Shown here one piece after another: positions 9,424 to 18,011 of a DNA stretch of 64,000 nucleotides; position 1 is the stretch's first letter, and every line of letters begins with the position of its first letter. The stretch covers positions 124,001 through 188,000 of the forward strand of contig CAJTIY010000005.1 in the NCBI GenBank assembly GCA_910576555.1, written 5' to 3'. A program made the position numbers and the translations under genes. The stretch comes from an uncultured Alistipes sp. (GTDB lineage Bacteria > Bacteroidota > Bacteroidia > Bacteroidales > Rikenellaceae). Below the pieces are notes generated by a model, which saw only the letters and a list, made by a program, of their open reading frames with translations, searched no databases and was not told the origin of the DNA.

Positions 9424-10614
9424 ATGAAACGACTGCTTCCGCTCCTTTTCGCCCTCGCCGTCGCGGTTCCCGCCGCGGCGCAGGAGGTGCTGGTCGGCAT
9501 GACCGACACGGCCGCCTACTTCCCCCTGCTGCGGGGACGGCGCGTCGCCGTGCTGGCCAACCATACGGCCGTGGCCCCGGCCGCGGCGTTCGGCGCCGCG
9601 ACGGCAGCCGATCCGGCGGGCCGCATCCATCTGGTCGACCTGCTCCACGGGCGCGGGTTCGACGTGACAGGCATCTTCTCGCCCGAGCACGGCTTCCGCG
9701 GCACGGCCGATGCCGGCCAGCATGTGGGCAGTTCGTTCGACGCCGCGACCGGCATTCCGATCCGCTCGCTCTACGACGGCAACGCGAAGCGCCCGTCGGC
9801 CGCCGCGATGCGCACGTTCGACATCCTTGCGGTCGACATGCAGGACGTGGGCGTGCGGTTCTACACCTATTATATATCCATGCTGCGGATGATGGAGGCG
9901 TGCGCCGATGCGGGCATCCCGGTCGTGGTGCTCGACCGGCCCAATCCCCACGGCGAGAAGATCGACGGACCGCTGCTCGAGAAGCGTTTCGAGTCGGGCG
10001 TCGGGGCGCTGCCGATTCCCGTGCTGCACGGCCTGACGATGGGCGAGCTCGCCCGCATGGCCGTGGGCGAGGGGTGGACCGCGCGCTGCGAGGTGACGGT
10101 CGTCCGCTGCCGCAACTACACCCATGCTACCGAATACGTGCTGCCCGTCGCGCCGTCGCCCAACCTGCCGACGCAGCGCGCCGTCTACCTCTATCCGACG
10201 CTCTGCCTCTTCGAAGGCACGGTGTTGAGCGTGGGGCGCGGTACGGACCTTCCCTTCGAGATCTACGGCCATCCGGCCTTCGCCGAGGGCGACTTCCGCT
10301 TCACGCCCCGGTCGATGCCCGGAGCCCGGCAGCCGTTGTTCGAGGGCGTCGTCTGCCGGGGCGTCGATTGCAGCGGCATGCCGCTCGCCGAAGCGCGCGC
10401 CGTGGGACTCGCCCTCGAACCGCTCGTGGCGGCCTACCGCAGCCTCGGCATGGGCGAGCGTTTCTTCAAACCGATCTTCGAAAAACTCGTCGGGGTGTCG
10501 TATGTGCGCGAGATGATCCTCGCCGGCGCTTCGGCCGAGGAGATCCGCGCCCGCTGGCACGACGACGTCGCCGCCTTCCGCACGCTGCGCGCCCGCTACC
10601 TGCTCTACGAATAG
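9424..10614 (+). CDS. DUF1343 / NamZ-type exo-beta-N-acetylmuramidase
   Basis: A 396-residue secreted protein. The signal peptide MKRLLPLLFALAVAVPAAAQ ends at an Ala-Gln cleavage region. The mature part matches the DUF1343 (NamZ/YbbC) family, whose characterised member removes terminal MurNAc from peptidoglycan fragments. Hallmark stretches are SPEHGFRG, DMQDVGVRFYTY, DRPNPHG and SVGRGTDLPFE. The likely role is periplasmic recycling or degradation of muropeptides. The start is the ATG that gives a complete signal peptide; the open frame upstream passes through the 21-bp repeats. An 11-bp inverted repeat (10641-10651 and 10674-10684) follows the stop but has no T-run. Confidence 0.85.
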   Translation: MKRLLPLLFALAVAVPAAAQEVLVGMTDTAAYFPLLRGRRVAVLANHTAVAPAAAFGAATAADPAGRIHLVDLLHGRGFDVTGIFSPEHGFRGTADAGQHVGSSFDAATGIPIRSLYDGNAKRPSAAAMRTFDILAVDMQDVGVRFYTYYISMLRMMEACADAGIPVVVLDRPNPHGEKIDGPLLEKRFESGVGALPIPVLHGLTMGELARMAVGEGWTARCEVTVVRCRNYTHATEYVLPVAPSPNLPTQRAVYLYPTLCLFEGTVLSVGRGTDLPFEIYGHPAFAEGDFRFTPRSMPGARQPLFEGVVCRGVDCSGMPLAEARAVGLALEPLVAAYRSLGMGERFFKPIFEKLVGVSYVREMILAGASAEEIRARWHDDVAAFRTLRARYLLYE

Positions 10615-10640
10615 GCCTCCGCGCCGAACGCGGGAGCCCC

Positions 10641-10684
10641 TTTCCGCCCGGCGCCGCGACCGCCCCGAGGCGACCGGGCGGAAA
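10641..10684 (+). terminator. Hairpin downstream of the NamZ-like gene
   Basis: Perfect 11-bp arms TTTCCGCCCGG and CCGGGCGGAAA enclose a 22-nt loop, 26 nt after the stop codon. There is no adjacent T-run, so termination is only possible. The remainder of the gap 10685-10924 is AT-richer with poly-T and poly-A runs and no gene. Confidence 0.35.
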
Positions 10685-10924
10685 CGCGCCGGACGAACGC
10701 CTCTTCGGCCGGAAACGGGCTTTTTTTCGGTGCGACGCCGTGGCGGCGTAAATTTTTCAAAAAAATTTCAATCTATCATTTTCGTAGCTTCGGATCGGAA
10801 TCGACTTCCGGTCCGTTACCTTTTTTGCGCTTTTCGGAGTCGGATCGATGCCGAAATTCGATTTTTGTTCCCCGCGTGCTGCAAAAAAAATCGGAAGGGA
10901 ATACGGAAAGACTGTATTATTTCT

Positions 10925-10932
10925 TATATTTG
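10925..10932 (+). promoter_or_regulatory. -7 promoter element of the lipoprotein gene
   Basis: TATATTTG is an exact TAnnTTTG match, 77 nt before the ATG at 11009. The leader is AT-rich and ends in the ribosome-binding-like AAGGAAAAATT. Confidence 0.65.
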
Positions 10933-11008
10933 TGAAATCGGAGACGTAACCGGGGCCTCCCGCGAGTCGTTTTCGGCGATCGAATTATTAATTTAACAAG
11001 GAAAAATT

Positions 11009-12160
11009 ATGGCATTCAAGTCCTATTTGCGCTTCTTTTCCGTAGCGCTCGCAGCGATGAGCATGGCGGTTGCCTGCGGCGACTCCGACGACCCCAAAGG
11101 CTCCGATGGCCCCGACCGTCCCGATGTACCGGGTACCGAAGAATCGGACCTCACCTTTACGATGTCCGCTACCAATCCTACGGAAAGCGGCGTCGCGATC
11201 AGCATCGTGCCGTCGAACGACAACGAGTACTATTATTGGGACATCTCCCTCAAGGAGCAGTACGACTCCCTCACCGAGGTCGATATCGCCAACAGCCTGA
11301 AGGGGCTTACGGCCGACTACCTGACGAGGGGCCCGATCGAGGTTACCGCCGAGCAGTTCGAATCGATGGTCCAGCTGGAGCCGGGTACGGAGTATTACTT
11401 GTGGGCCGTGGGCTACAACCTCCCGAAGGGTACCGTCACGACCTCCGTCACGAAGGTGGCCTTCACCACGCTGCAGGGCGAGTTCACCGACGCCTATAAG
11501 GCTTGGCTCGGCCGTTGGACGGTGACCAGCGCAAGCTCGGCTTCTTCGAAGCCGCTTACGTTCACGGTCGATATCGAGTCGGTCAACTCGGCCAAGTATG
11601 CGGTCTCCGGCCTGACGACTACGGTCGTGGACATTCCTGCCACCGCGCGTTTCGACAAGGAGACGGGTGCGATGAAGCTGATGTGCACGTCGTTCGGTCA
11701 GGAAGACGGCGGCGGTCAGATCGGCCTCGTGGAGATTTACTATATCGGTGTCTGCGAGTACAACAATGGCTACACCGTAGTATCGGGCGACTATCCCGGT
11801 ATGGAGGCCGAGATGGATGCCGACAAGCAGCACGCTACGATGAAGGGGCTGTCGGTAAGCGTGAACGGCCAGTCCGGCCCGATGGACCTCGATGTCGTCG
11901 GTATGGAGTATATGGCTCTTCAGGTGCAGGGCGGCAAGGTCGTTTCGTTCAATCCTGCCGACGGTTTCGAGCAGGGCGATTTCCCGATCGGTCCCTACTC
12001 GATGACCAAGACCGCTTCGGGTCCGCTGGCTGTCGATGCTTCGCAGAAGGCGGTTTCGACGACGCTGCGTCTCGATGCCCTCAAGCGTCGGAACGCAGGT
12101 GCGGCCCAGCGTTATTCGTTCGTCAGCTCGGAGCTGCGCGGCATGATGCAGGCTCGCTGA
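11009..12160 (+). CDS. Lipoprotein of unknown function, probably surface-exposed
   Basis: 383 residues. A lipoprotein signal (MAFKSYLRFFSVALAAMSMAVAC) has its lipobox Cys at position 23. The following GDSDDP is acidic, as in the surface-export signals known for Bacteroidetes lipoproteins. Residues ~45-150 look like a fibronectin-III-like beta-sandwich (TFTMSATNPTESGVAISI ... GTEYYLWAVGYN). The rest is beta-rich with no catalytic motif I recognise. Codon use is less GC-biased than in most neighbours, with many GGT, TCG and TAT codons, which may indicate strong expression. It has its own promoter upstream and a terminator downstream, so it is monocistronic. Function is unknown. Confidence 0.8.
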   Translation: MAFKSYLRFFSVALAAMSMAVACGDSDDPKGSDGPDRPDVPGTEESDLTFTMSATNPTESGVAISIVPSNDNEYYYWDISLKEQYDSLTEVDIANSLKGLTADYLTRGPIEVTAEQFESMVQLEPGTEYYLWAVGYNLPKGTVTTSVTKVAFTTLQGEFTDAYKAWLGRWTVTSASSASSKPLTFTVDIESVNSAKYAVSGLTTTVVDIPATARFDKETGAMKLMCTSFGQEDGGGQIGLVEIYYIGVCEYNNGYTVVSGDYPGMEAEMDADKQHATMKGLSVSVNGQSGPMDLDVVGMEYMALQVQGGKVVSFNPADGFEQGDFPIGPYSMTKTASGPLAVDASQKAVSTTLRLDALKRRNAGAAQRYSFVSSELRGMMQAR

Positions 12161-12198
12161 AGATACACAGCGCCGGTCCCCGACCGGATGAAAAAGAA

Positions 12199-12227
12199 GC
12201 TGCCCGATTCGTCGGGCGGCTTTTTTT
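12199..12227 (+). terminator. Rho-independent terminator of the lipoprotein gene
   Basis: A 9-bp stem (12199-12207 with 12212-12220, one G-U pair) with a TTCG tetraloop, followed by seven T residues, begins 38 nt after the stop codon. Confidence 0.9.
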
Positions 12228-12306
12228 GTCGGAAGGGCTTTCGGAGGAGCTCTCGGAAGGACTCTCGGAGGGCGTTTTCAGAGGGGCTTTCGGAGGGGGT
12301 GTTTTC

Positions 12307-12476
12307 GGGGGCGGGTGCTATGCGGTCTTTTCCGTCGTCGATACGACTCCTCGGAGTCGGCAGCCCGCAGCCGCCCGATAGCGAGACGCCCGGCAATTTC
12401 GTTCCGGGGGCGGGTGCTATGCGGTCTTTTCCGTCGTCGATACGACTCCTCGGAGTCGGCAGCCCGCAGCCGCCCG
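12307..12476. repeat. Two identical 71-bp direct repeats
   Basis: Copies at 12307-12377 and 12406-12476 are identical over 71 bp with a 99-bp period. Each contains the small palindrome CGACTCCTCGGAGTCG. They are preceded at 12236-12300 by degenerate CTCGGAGG-type repeats. No gene is seen in 12228-12636. Confidence 0.9.
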
Positions 12477-12525
12477 GTGCGGAGGGCTGCTCTCCTCGCC
12501 CGAAGGCTCGGCGACAGCCTCCGCC

Positions 12526-12597
12526 GGCTGCGGCCTGCAAAAGCAGGTCCGTGCATCGGGTGGCTGCGGCCTGCAAAAGCAGGTCCGTGCATCGGGT
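12526..12597. repeat. Two identical 36-bp tandem repeats
   Basis: Copies at 12526-12561 and 12562-12597 are identical and directly adjacent. Each holds the inverted pair CCTGC-AAAA-GCAGG. They lie just beyond the 3' end of the acetyltransferase gene. Confidence 0.9.
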
Positions 12598-12636
12598 GGC
12601 TTTCGGTCGGGGCCGCTGCGGATCGGTGCTGCCGCC

Positions 12637-13218
12637 TTACTCCACCGGTGCGACCCGATCCGCCTCGGTGACGGGCCGCAATACGCGGCAGGGATTGCCT
12701 GCGGCGACGACACCCGCCGGGATGTCGCGCACGACGACGCTCCCGGCTCCGATCACCGCGCCGTCGCCGATCGTCACGCCTTGCGTGATGGTGACATGGC
12801 CGCCGATCCAGACGTCGTTGCCGATCGTGACGGGCAGCGAACGCATGATGCCCTCGCTGCGCTGGTCGGGCAGCAGGGCGTGGTTCACGGTGTAGATGCC
12901 GACATCGGGACCGATGAAGACGCGGTCGCCGATCGTGACGGGCGCCTCGTCGAGGATCGTGAGGCCGTAGTTGCCCACGAAGTGGTCGCCGATCGAGATC
13001 TGCGTCCCGAAGTCGCACCGGAAGGGGCTGTGGATGCAGTAGGGCGTGCCGAGACGGCCGAGCAGCCGGCGCAGCAGGGCGTCGCGCTCCCGCCCGGCCG
13101 AGGGCGGCAGCGCGTTGAGGCGGAAGGTGAGCTCCTCGGCCTGCCGCAATGCGGCGCCGATCTGCGGGGTCACGGCGCGGAGCCAAGCGCCGGAGACCAT
13201 TTTTTCGAGGTCGTTCAT
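12637..13218 (-). CDS. Sugar O-acetyltransferase, hexapeptide-repeat (maltose acetyltransferase type)
   Basis: A 193-residue left-handed beta-helix protein of the maltose/galactoside acetyltransferase group, which transfers acetyl from acetyl-CoA to a sugar hydroxyl. It has a helical N-terminal cap (MNDLEKMVSGAWLRA) and then hexapeptide repeats, including IGDHFVGN, IGDRVFIGPDVGI, IGNDVWIGGHVTI and IGDGAVIGAGSVV. The catalytic-type histidine is in YTVNHALL. It ends with GNPCRVLRPV, as is usual for the family. The true substrate is unknown. It converges on the lipoprotein gene across a repeat-rich spacer; the upstream neighbour is the beta-lactamase, 64 nt away on the same strand. Confidence 0.9.
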   Translation of the reverse strand: MNDLEKMVSGAWLRAVTPQIGAALRQAEELTFRLNALPPSAGRERDALLRRLLGRLGTPYCIHSPFRCDFGTQISIGDHFVGNYGLTILDEAPVTIGDRVFIGPDVGIYTVNHALLPDQRSEGIMRSLPVTIGNDVWIGGHVTITQGVTIGDGAVIGAGSVVVRDIPAGVVAAGNPCRVLRPVTEADRVAPVE

Positions 13219-13282
13219 GGTGGTTCGGTCGAAGGTTTGCGGGGTGCGCGGGGCACCCGGTCGGCGGTCGTTTTCGGTGGCC

Positions 13283-14305
13283 TCACCCGCCGGTTCGCTC
13301 CGCGAGGTAGTCGCAGACGGTGCGGGCGACGGCGGCGATTAGGGCCGCGTTCGCGGCATCGTCCGCGCGCGATTCGGCGACGAAGACCGCGATGCAGCAG
13401 CGGCGTCCGTCGGGAAAGAGGAGGTAGCCGGCGTCGTTGTCGGCGATGCGTACGCCGTCGATGCGGTCCGAGGAGCCCGTCTTATGGCCGAGGCGCACCT
13501 CGGCGGGCACCCCCGCCCGCAGCTTGTCGGGCCCCGTCGTCGTCGCCTCGAGCAGGCGGCAGAGCCGGGCGGTGGCCTCCGCTCCGAGCAGCTCGCCCCG
13601 CAGCAGGCGGTCGAGAAGCCGCACCACGGCCGACGGCGGCGCGGTGTTGCGGCGCTGTGCGGCGGGGTCGGCGTGCATCGCCGCCTCGTCGACCCGGATC
13701 GTGAAGCCGTCGCAGCCCCGCTGGCGCAGGAAGGCGTCGAGCGCCGCAGGGCCGCCGATGGCGTCGAGCAGCAGGTCGCAGGCGATGTTGTCGCTGTACG
13801 ACACGCTGTAGCGGAGCAGCGTCTCCAGCGCGACCGTGCCGCCCTCGGCGGGCAGCGAGTCGCGCAGGGGGCTGTAGGTGCCGGCGACGAGCCGTTCGGC
13901 ACCTACCTCTACGGGGCTTGCGGGGGAGATGCCGAGGCGTTCGGCGCGCTCGAGCACGGCGACGGCCAGCGGAAGCTTGAAGACGCTCATCAGCGGCAGC
14001 GGCGCGTCGTCGTGCGTGATCCATGCGCCGTCGGGCAGCATCGCCGCGACGCCGACGCGTCCGTCGCAGGTGTCGAGCAGCCGGTCGATGCGTCGCTGCA
14101 ACGACGCATGGGGGCTGCCGCAACCCGCCGCGAACAAACCCGCGAACAAACCCGTGAGCAACCCCGCGGGCAGGAGCAGCGACCGCAGCACGGCCGGCAG
14201 CGACCGTGGAATCGACGGCCGGTGCGACGCACGGCGAAGCGTGTCCCGCAGCCGTGTCGGGAGGAGTCTGAGCGGTTTCATCGGGCAAGCGAGGAGCGGT
14301 TTCAT
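13283..14305 (-). CDS. Class A beta-lactamase, subclass A2 type, predicted lipoprotein
   Basis: 340 residues if started at 14305; a second in-frame Met at 14281 within a 24-bp duplicated start region (MKPLLACP-MKPL) is equally possible. Class A motifs are S107-V-F-K (S70xxK), S171-D-N, E207 in DEAAMHADP (the E166 equivalent in the form seen in PER/CfxA-type enzymes) and K275-T-G. A lipobox ends at Cys62 (GLFAAGC) after an unusually long basic n-region, suggesting membrane anchoring. It should hydrolyse beta-lactams by the serine acyl-enzyme route; the spectrum cannot be told from sequence. No mobile-element signature adjoins it, which suggests a chromosomal species gene rather than a recent import. 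Confidence 0.85.
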   Translation of the reverse strand: MKPLLACPMKPLRLLPTRLRDTLRRASHRPSIPRSLPAVLRSLLLPAGLLTGLFAGLFAAGCGSPHASLQRRIDRLLDTCDGRVGVAAMLPDGAWITHDDAPLPLMSVFKLPLAVAVLERAERLGISPASPVEVGAERLVAGTYSPLRDSLPAEGGTVALETLLRYSVSYSDNIACDLLLDAIGGPAALDAFLRQRGCDGFTIRVDEAAMHADPAAQRRNTAPPSAVVRLLDRLLRGELLGAEATARLCRLLEATTTGPDKLRAGVPAEVRLGHKTGSSDRIDGVRIADNDAGYLLFPDGRRCCIAVFVAESRADDAANAALIAAVARTVCDYLAERTGG

Positions 14306-14330
14306 CGGGCAAGCGCGGTGCGGCGAACGA

Positions 14331-14360
14331 AAAAGCGCGCCCGGAAATCCCGGACGCGCG
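14331..14360 (-). terminator. Rho-independent terminator of the ferredoxin gene
   Basis: An inverted repeat of ten paired positions with one mismatch (14335-14344 with 14350-14359) is followed on the minus strand by TTTTT. It separates the ferredoxin from the beta-lactamase gene. Confidence 0.8.
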
Positions 14361-14385
14361 TTATTTTCGGAATCTTCGTGTCGCG

Positions 14386-14553
14386 TTACTCCGAAACGAT
14401 CGCCTCGCTCGGGCAGACGCCTGCGCAGGTGCCGCAGTCGATGCACTTGTCGGGATCGATCACGTAGATGTCGCCGGCCGAGATCGCCTCTACCGGGCAT
14501 TCGCCGATGCAGGTGCCGCATGCAACGCATGCGTCGGTAATTTTGTAAGCCAT
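14386..14553 (-). CDS. Small 2x[4Fe-4S] ferredoxin
   Basis: A 55-residue bacterial-type ferredoxin starting MAYKITDAC. It has two complete cluster motifs, CVACGTCIGECP and CIDCGTCAGVCP, each supplying three Cys to one cluster and the Pro-adjacent Cys to the other. It is a low-potential electron carrier in the cytoplasm, a possible partner of pyruvate or 2-oxoacid oxidoreductases. It has its own strong promoter overlapping the 3' end of serS and its own terminator, so it is monocistronic and probably abundant. Confidence 0.95.
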   Translation of the reverse strand: MAYKITDACVACGTCIGECPVEAISAGDIYVIDPDKCIDCGTCAGVCPSEAIVSE

Positions 14554-14615
14554 GTTCGTAAAGTTTATGTGTGTTAGTGTGTGTTCCTTTCGCGGGCGGC
14601 ATGCGCACCGCAATG

Positions 14616-14646
14616 CAAATATAGGACTTTATTCGATAATATCAAA
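14616..14646 (-). promoter_or_regulatory. Promoter of the ferredoxin gene (-33 and -7)
   Basis: On the minus strand TTTG (14643-14646), a 19-nt spacer and TATATTTG (14616-14623) form a full Bacteroidetes sigma promoter. The -33 element lies inside the last codons of serS. Confidence 0.8.
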
Positions 14647-15900
14647 TCCCGTGTAGGGAATCAGCGCCTCGGGGATGCGGATGCCCTCCGGCGTCTGGTT
14701 GTTTTCGAGCAGCGCGGCCACGATGCGCGGCAGGGCCAGCGACGAGCCGTTGAGCGTGTGCGCCAGCTGCGTCTTCTTGTCGGCGTCTCGGTAGCGGAGC
14801 TTGAGGCGGTTGGCTTGGAACGACTCGAAGTTCGACACCGACGATACCTCCAGCCAGCGCTTCTGCGCCTCGGAGTAGACCTCGAAGTCGTAGGTCAGCG
14901 CCGAGGTGAACGACATGTCGCCGCCGCACAGACGCAGGATGCGGTAGGGCAGCCCCAGCGAGCGGACGAGCCCCTCGACATGGGCCACCATGCCGTCGAG
15001 CGCCTCGTAGGAGCGCTCGGGGAGCGACAGTTGCACGATCTCCACCTTGTCGAACTGGTGGAGTCGGTTCAGACCGCGGACATCCTTGCCGTAGGAGCCC
15101 GCCTCGCGGCGGAAGCAGGGGGTGTAGGCGGTGAGCTTCACGGGGAAATCCTGCCGGTCGAGGATCACGTCGCGGTAGATGTTCGTCACGGGCACCTCGG
15201 CCGTCGGCACGAGGTAGAAGTTGTCGGCCGTGGCGTGGTACATCTGCCCCTCCTTGTCGGGCAGCTGTCCCGTGCCGAAGCCCGAGGCCTCGTTCACCAT
15301 CACGGGGGGCTCGATCTCGCGGTAGCCCGCCGCCGTGTTGTAGTCGAGGAAATAGTTGATCAGCGCGCGCTGGAGCCGGGCGCCCTTGCCCTTGTAGACG
15401 GGGAATCCGGCTCCGGTGAGCTTCACGCCCAGATCGAAGTCGATGATGTCGTACTTGCGGGCCAGCTCCCAGTGGGGCAGCGGGTTCTCGGGCAGCGTCG
15501 TGTAGTTCTCCTCGAGCTTCACCACGAGGTTGTCCTCGGCCGTGCGGCCCTCGGGGACGATCTCCGCGGGGAAGTTGGGCAGCGTCACGAGCGCGCTCTG
15601 CAGCGCCTCCTGCACGCCGTTCGATTCGGCCTGCAGCCGCGCCGAGCGCTCCTTGAGGTCGGCGACGAAGCGCTTGCGCTCCTCGGCCTCCTCGCGGCGG
15701 CCCTGCCCCATCAGGGCGCCGATCTCTTTGGCGGCTTTGTTCTGTGCGGCGAGCGTCTCGTCGAGCTCGGCCTGAATCGCTTTGCGGCGGTCGTCGAGCG
15801 TGAGGATCTGCTCGATGACGGGGGCGGCATCGACGCCCTTCTTCGCCAGTTTGCGGACGGCGGCCTCGCGGTCGTCGCGGATCTGCTTTATCGTCAGCAT
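14629..15900 (-). CDS. serS: Seryl-tRNA synthetase
   Basis: A 423-residue class II synthetase, full length for the family. The N-terminal ~110 residues form the tRNA-binding coiled coil, with a repeated Ala/Glu/Lys/Arg pattern. The catalytic domain has motif 2 (TPCFRREAGSYGKDVRGLNRLHQF) and motif 3 (LNGSSLALPRIVAALLENNQ). It charges tRNA-Ser, and also tRNA-Sec if present. It is transcribed alone, divergently from the U32 gene, with a -7 element 27 nt before the ATG. Confidence 0.97.
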   Translation of the reverse strand: MLTIKQIRDDREAAVRKLAKKGVDAAPVIEQILTLDDRRKAIQAELDETLAAQNKAAKEIGALMGQGRREEAEERKRFVADLKERSARLQAESNGVQEALQSALVTLPNFPAEIVPEGRTAEDNLVVKLEENYTTLPENPLPHWELARKYDIIDFDLGVKLTGAGFPVYKGKGARLQRALINYFLDYNTAAGYREIEPPVMVNEASGFGTGQLPDKEGQMYHATADNFYLVPTAEVPVTNIYRDVILDRQDFPVKLTAYTPCFRREAGSYGKDVRGLNRLHQFDKVEIVQLSLPERSYEALDGMVAHVEGLVRSLGLPYRILRLCGGDMSFTSALTYDFEVYSEAQKRWLEVSSVSNFESFQANRLKLRYRDADKKTQLAHTLNGSSLALPRIVAALLENNQTPEGIRIPEALIPYTGFDIIE

Positions 15901-15926
15901 GGTCTCTTTTTTTCGGTTTTCGGATG

Positions 15927-15934
15927 CAAAATTA
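15927..15934 (-). promoter_or_regulatory. -7 promoter element for serS
   Basis: Minus-strand TAATTTTG matches TAnnTTTG, 26 nt upstream of the serS ATG. A well-spaced -33 element is not evident. Confidence 0.55.
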
Positions 15935-16090
15935 CGAATTTAGCCGCAATATGCTACGCTGCGGCCGCGATTTTTTCGCCGGCCGCTTCCGTGCGCCGTT
16001 CGCCGCCGCACGGCGGGGCGTTCCCGGCGTGTTTCGCGGGGCCGGAATAGCGATTCCGTGCGGAAATGCGGCGGAATCGGCAAAAAACCG

Positions 16091-16098
16091 TATCTTTG
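16091..16098 (+). promoter_or_regulatory. -7 promoter element for the U32 gene
   Basis: TATCTTTG lies only 7 nt before the first possible ATG (16106) and 16 nt before the second (16115). This favours a nearly leaderless transcript or use of the second ATG. Confidence 0.6.
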
Positions 16099-16105
16099 TT
16101 GGGTC

Positions 16106-17935
16106 ATGAACCGCATGGAACCCGCGAAAAAGATCGAACTGCTGGCGCCGGCCAAAGATTACGAGTCGGCCGTCGCCGCCGTGGACTACGGCGCCGACGC
16201 CGTCTATATCGGCGGCGCGAAGTTCGGCGCGCGCTATGCCGCCGGCAACTCCGCCGAGCGGATCGCGCGGGTCGTGGAGTATGCCCGCCGCTACGGCGTG
16301 CGGGTCCACGCCACGCTCAACACGCTGCTGCGCGACGACGAACTGGCCGACGCCGAGGCGCAGGCCCGCGAACTCGTCGCGGCGGGCGTCGATGCGCTCA
16401 TCGTGCAGGACATGGCCCTGCGGCGCATGGCGCTTCCGGTGGAGCTGCACGCCTCGACGCAGGTGTGCAACACGACGCCCGAGGGGGCCCGGTTCCTCGG
16501 CGAGGCGGGCTTCGCGCGGGTGATCCTCGAACGGGCGCTGTCGCTCGACGAGATCCGGGCGATCTGCGCGGCGACCGCGGCCGAGGTCGAATGCTTCGTC
16601 CACGGGGCGATCTGCGTGGGCTACAGCGGCCGCTGCTTCCTTTCGCGTTCGATGTCCGACCGCAGCGGCAACCGCGGCGCGTGCAGCCAGCCGTGCCGTC
16701 TCGCGTGGGACCTCACCGACGGCCGCGGCACGACCCGCATCGCCGGGAAACACCTGCTCTCGGTGCGCGACATGAACCTCTCGCACCGTATCGGCGAGCT
16801 GCTCGACGCGGGCGTCTCCTCGTTCAAGATCGAGGGGCGGCTCAAGGATGTCTCCTACATCAAGAACGTCGTGGCCTACTACCGCCGTGCGGTCGACGAG
16901 GCGCTGGCCGTGCGGCCGCAGCTGCGCCGGGCGTCGGCGGGGGAGAGCCTTTACGATTTCGCGCCCGACCCCGCCAAGAGTTTTACGCGCGGCGACACGG
17001 AATACTTCTTCGCCGGGCGGCGGAGCGGCGTCGCTTCGTTCGACACGCCCAAATCGGTGGGCGAGCCGCTGGGCCGCGTGACGCGCGTCGACGGCCGCGG
17101 ATTCCGCATCGGTGCGCCCGCGGACGTGGTGCCGGGCGACGGACTCTGCTTCGTCGCGCCGCACGGCACCGCGGGGACCAACGTCAATGCCGTGGAGGGC
17201 GGCCGGATCGTGCCCAACCGCATGGAGGGGATCGCCGTCGGCGCTGCGGTCTACCGCAACTTCGACCGCCGGTTCGCCCTCGCGCTCGAACGGAGCCGTA
17301 CGCGGCGGGTCATCCCCGTTTCGGCCGAGGTGGCGATCGCGCCCGACGGCGTGCGGATGACCTGCACCGACTGCGAGGGCGTCGCGGCGTCGGCCGCGCG
17401 GTGCGTGCCGCTCGACGAGGCCCGGAATCCCGAGGCCAATGCCGCCTCGGTGCGGACGCAGGCCGCCCGGAGCGGCGATACGATCTTCGCCGTGCGCGAC
17501 GTCGCGGTGCGGGGCGCCGAACGCTTCGTGCCGGCGTCGCTCATGGCCGAGGTGCGCCGCGAATGCCTCGAGGCGCTGCTGCAGGCCCGTATGGCCCGCA
17601 CGCCCGAACACCGGATCCTGCCGGAGGACCCTGCGGCGGTTTATCCCGCGGAGCGGCTGACCGCCGAGGAGAACGTGACCAACCGCCTCGCCGAGGCCTT
17701 CTACCGCGACCACGGGGTGCGGACGATCGAGCCCCCGCTCGAGCTGGCCCCCTCGACCGCGGGGTGCCGCGTCATGCGCTCGGCCTACTGCATCCGCCGC
17801 GAGATCGGCGAGTGCCTGCGCGAACGTCCGCGGCTGCGCGGCGAGCTCTACCTCGAGCGGGGTGCGCGCCGCTACCGGCTGGCGTTCGACTGCGCGCGGT
17901 GCGAGATGAGCCTCGTGGACGAGACGGGGCGCTGA
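16106..17935 (+). CDS. Peptidase U32 family protein (RlhA/TrhP-like RNA hydroxylation type)
   Basis: 609 residues from ATG 16106; ATG 16115 is an alternative given the promoter position. The N-terminal U32 domain starts KIELLAPAKDYESA, with ADAVYIGGAKFGAR and ELHASTQVCNT. The family signature ECFVHGAICVGYSGRC is followed by NRGACSQPCRL, and the FKIEGRLKD motif follows. Cys residues in these segments are those linked to an Fe-S cluster in RlhA/TrhP-like proteins. Named members hydroxylate rRNA or tRNA (ho5C/ho5U) using prephenate-derived chemistry. The older annotation is collagenase-like protease. The C-terminal ~250 residues match the extended form common in Bacteroidetes. Which RNA is modified is unknown. 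Confidence 0.85.
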   Translation: MNRMEPAKKIELLAPAKDYESAVAAVDYGADAVYIGGAKFGARYAAGNSAERIARVVEYARRYGVRVHATLNTLLRDDELADAEAQARELVAAGVDALIVQDMALRRMALPVELHASTQVCNTTPEGARFLGEAGFARVILERALSLDEIRAICAATAAEVECFVHGAICVGYSGRCFLSRSMSDRSGNRGACSQPCRLAWDLTDGRGTTRIAGKHLLSVRDMNLSHRIGELLDAGVSSFKIEGRLKDVSYIKNVVAYYRRAVDEALAVRPQLRRASAGESLYDFAPDPAKSFTRGDTEYFFAGRRSGVASFDTPKSVGEPLGRVTRVDGRGFRIGAPADVVPGDGLCFVAPHGTAGTNVNAVEGGRIVPNRMEGIAVGAAVYRNFDRRFALALERSRTRRVIPVSAEVAIAPDGVRMTCTDCEGVAASAARCVPLDEARNPEANAASVRTQAARSGDTIFAVRDVAVRGAERFVPASLMAEVRRECLEALLQARMARTPEHRILPEDPAAVYPAERLTAEENVTNRLAEAFYRDHGVRTIEPPLELAPSTAGCRVMRSAYCIRREIGECLRERPRLRGELYLERGARRYRLAFDCARCEMSLVDETGR

Positions 17936-18011
17936 CCCGACGAAGCGGGGTCGTCATGCAGGCGTCCGCGAAACACGACGGATACGAATATTTAACGAAC
18001 ATACCCGACCT

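Noticed and set aside
12188..12895. 235-residue ORF overlapping the lipoprotein terminator and repeats
   Set aside because: It starts inside the terminator and runs through tandem repeats into the antisense of the acetyltransferase gene; no family resemblance.
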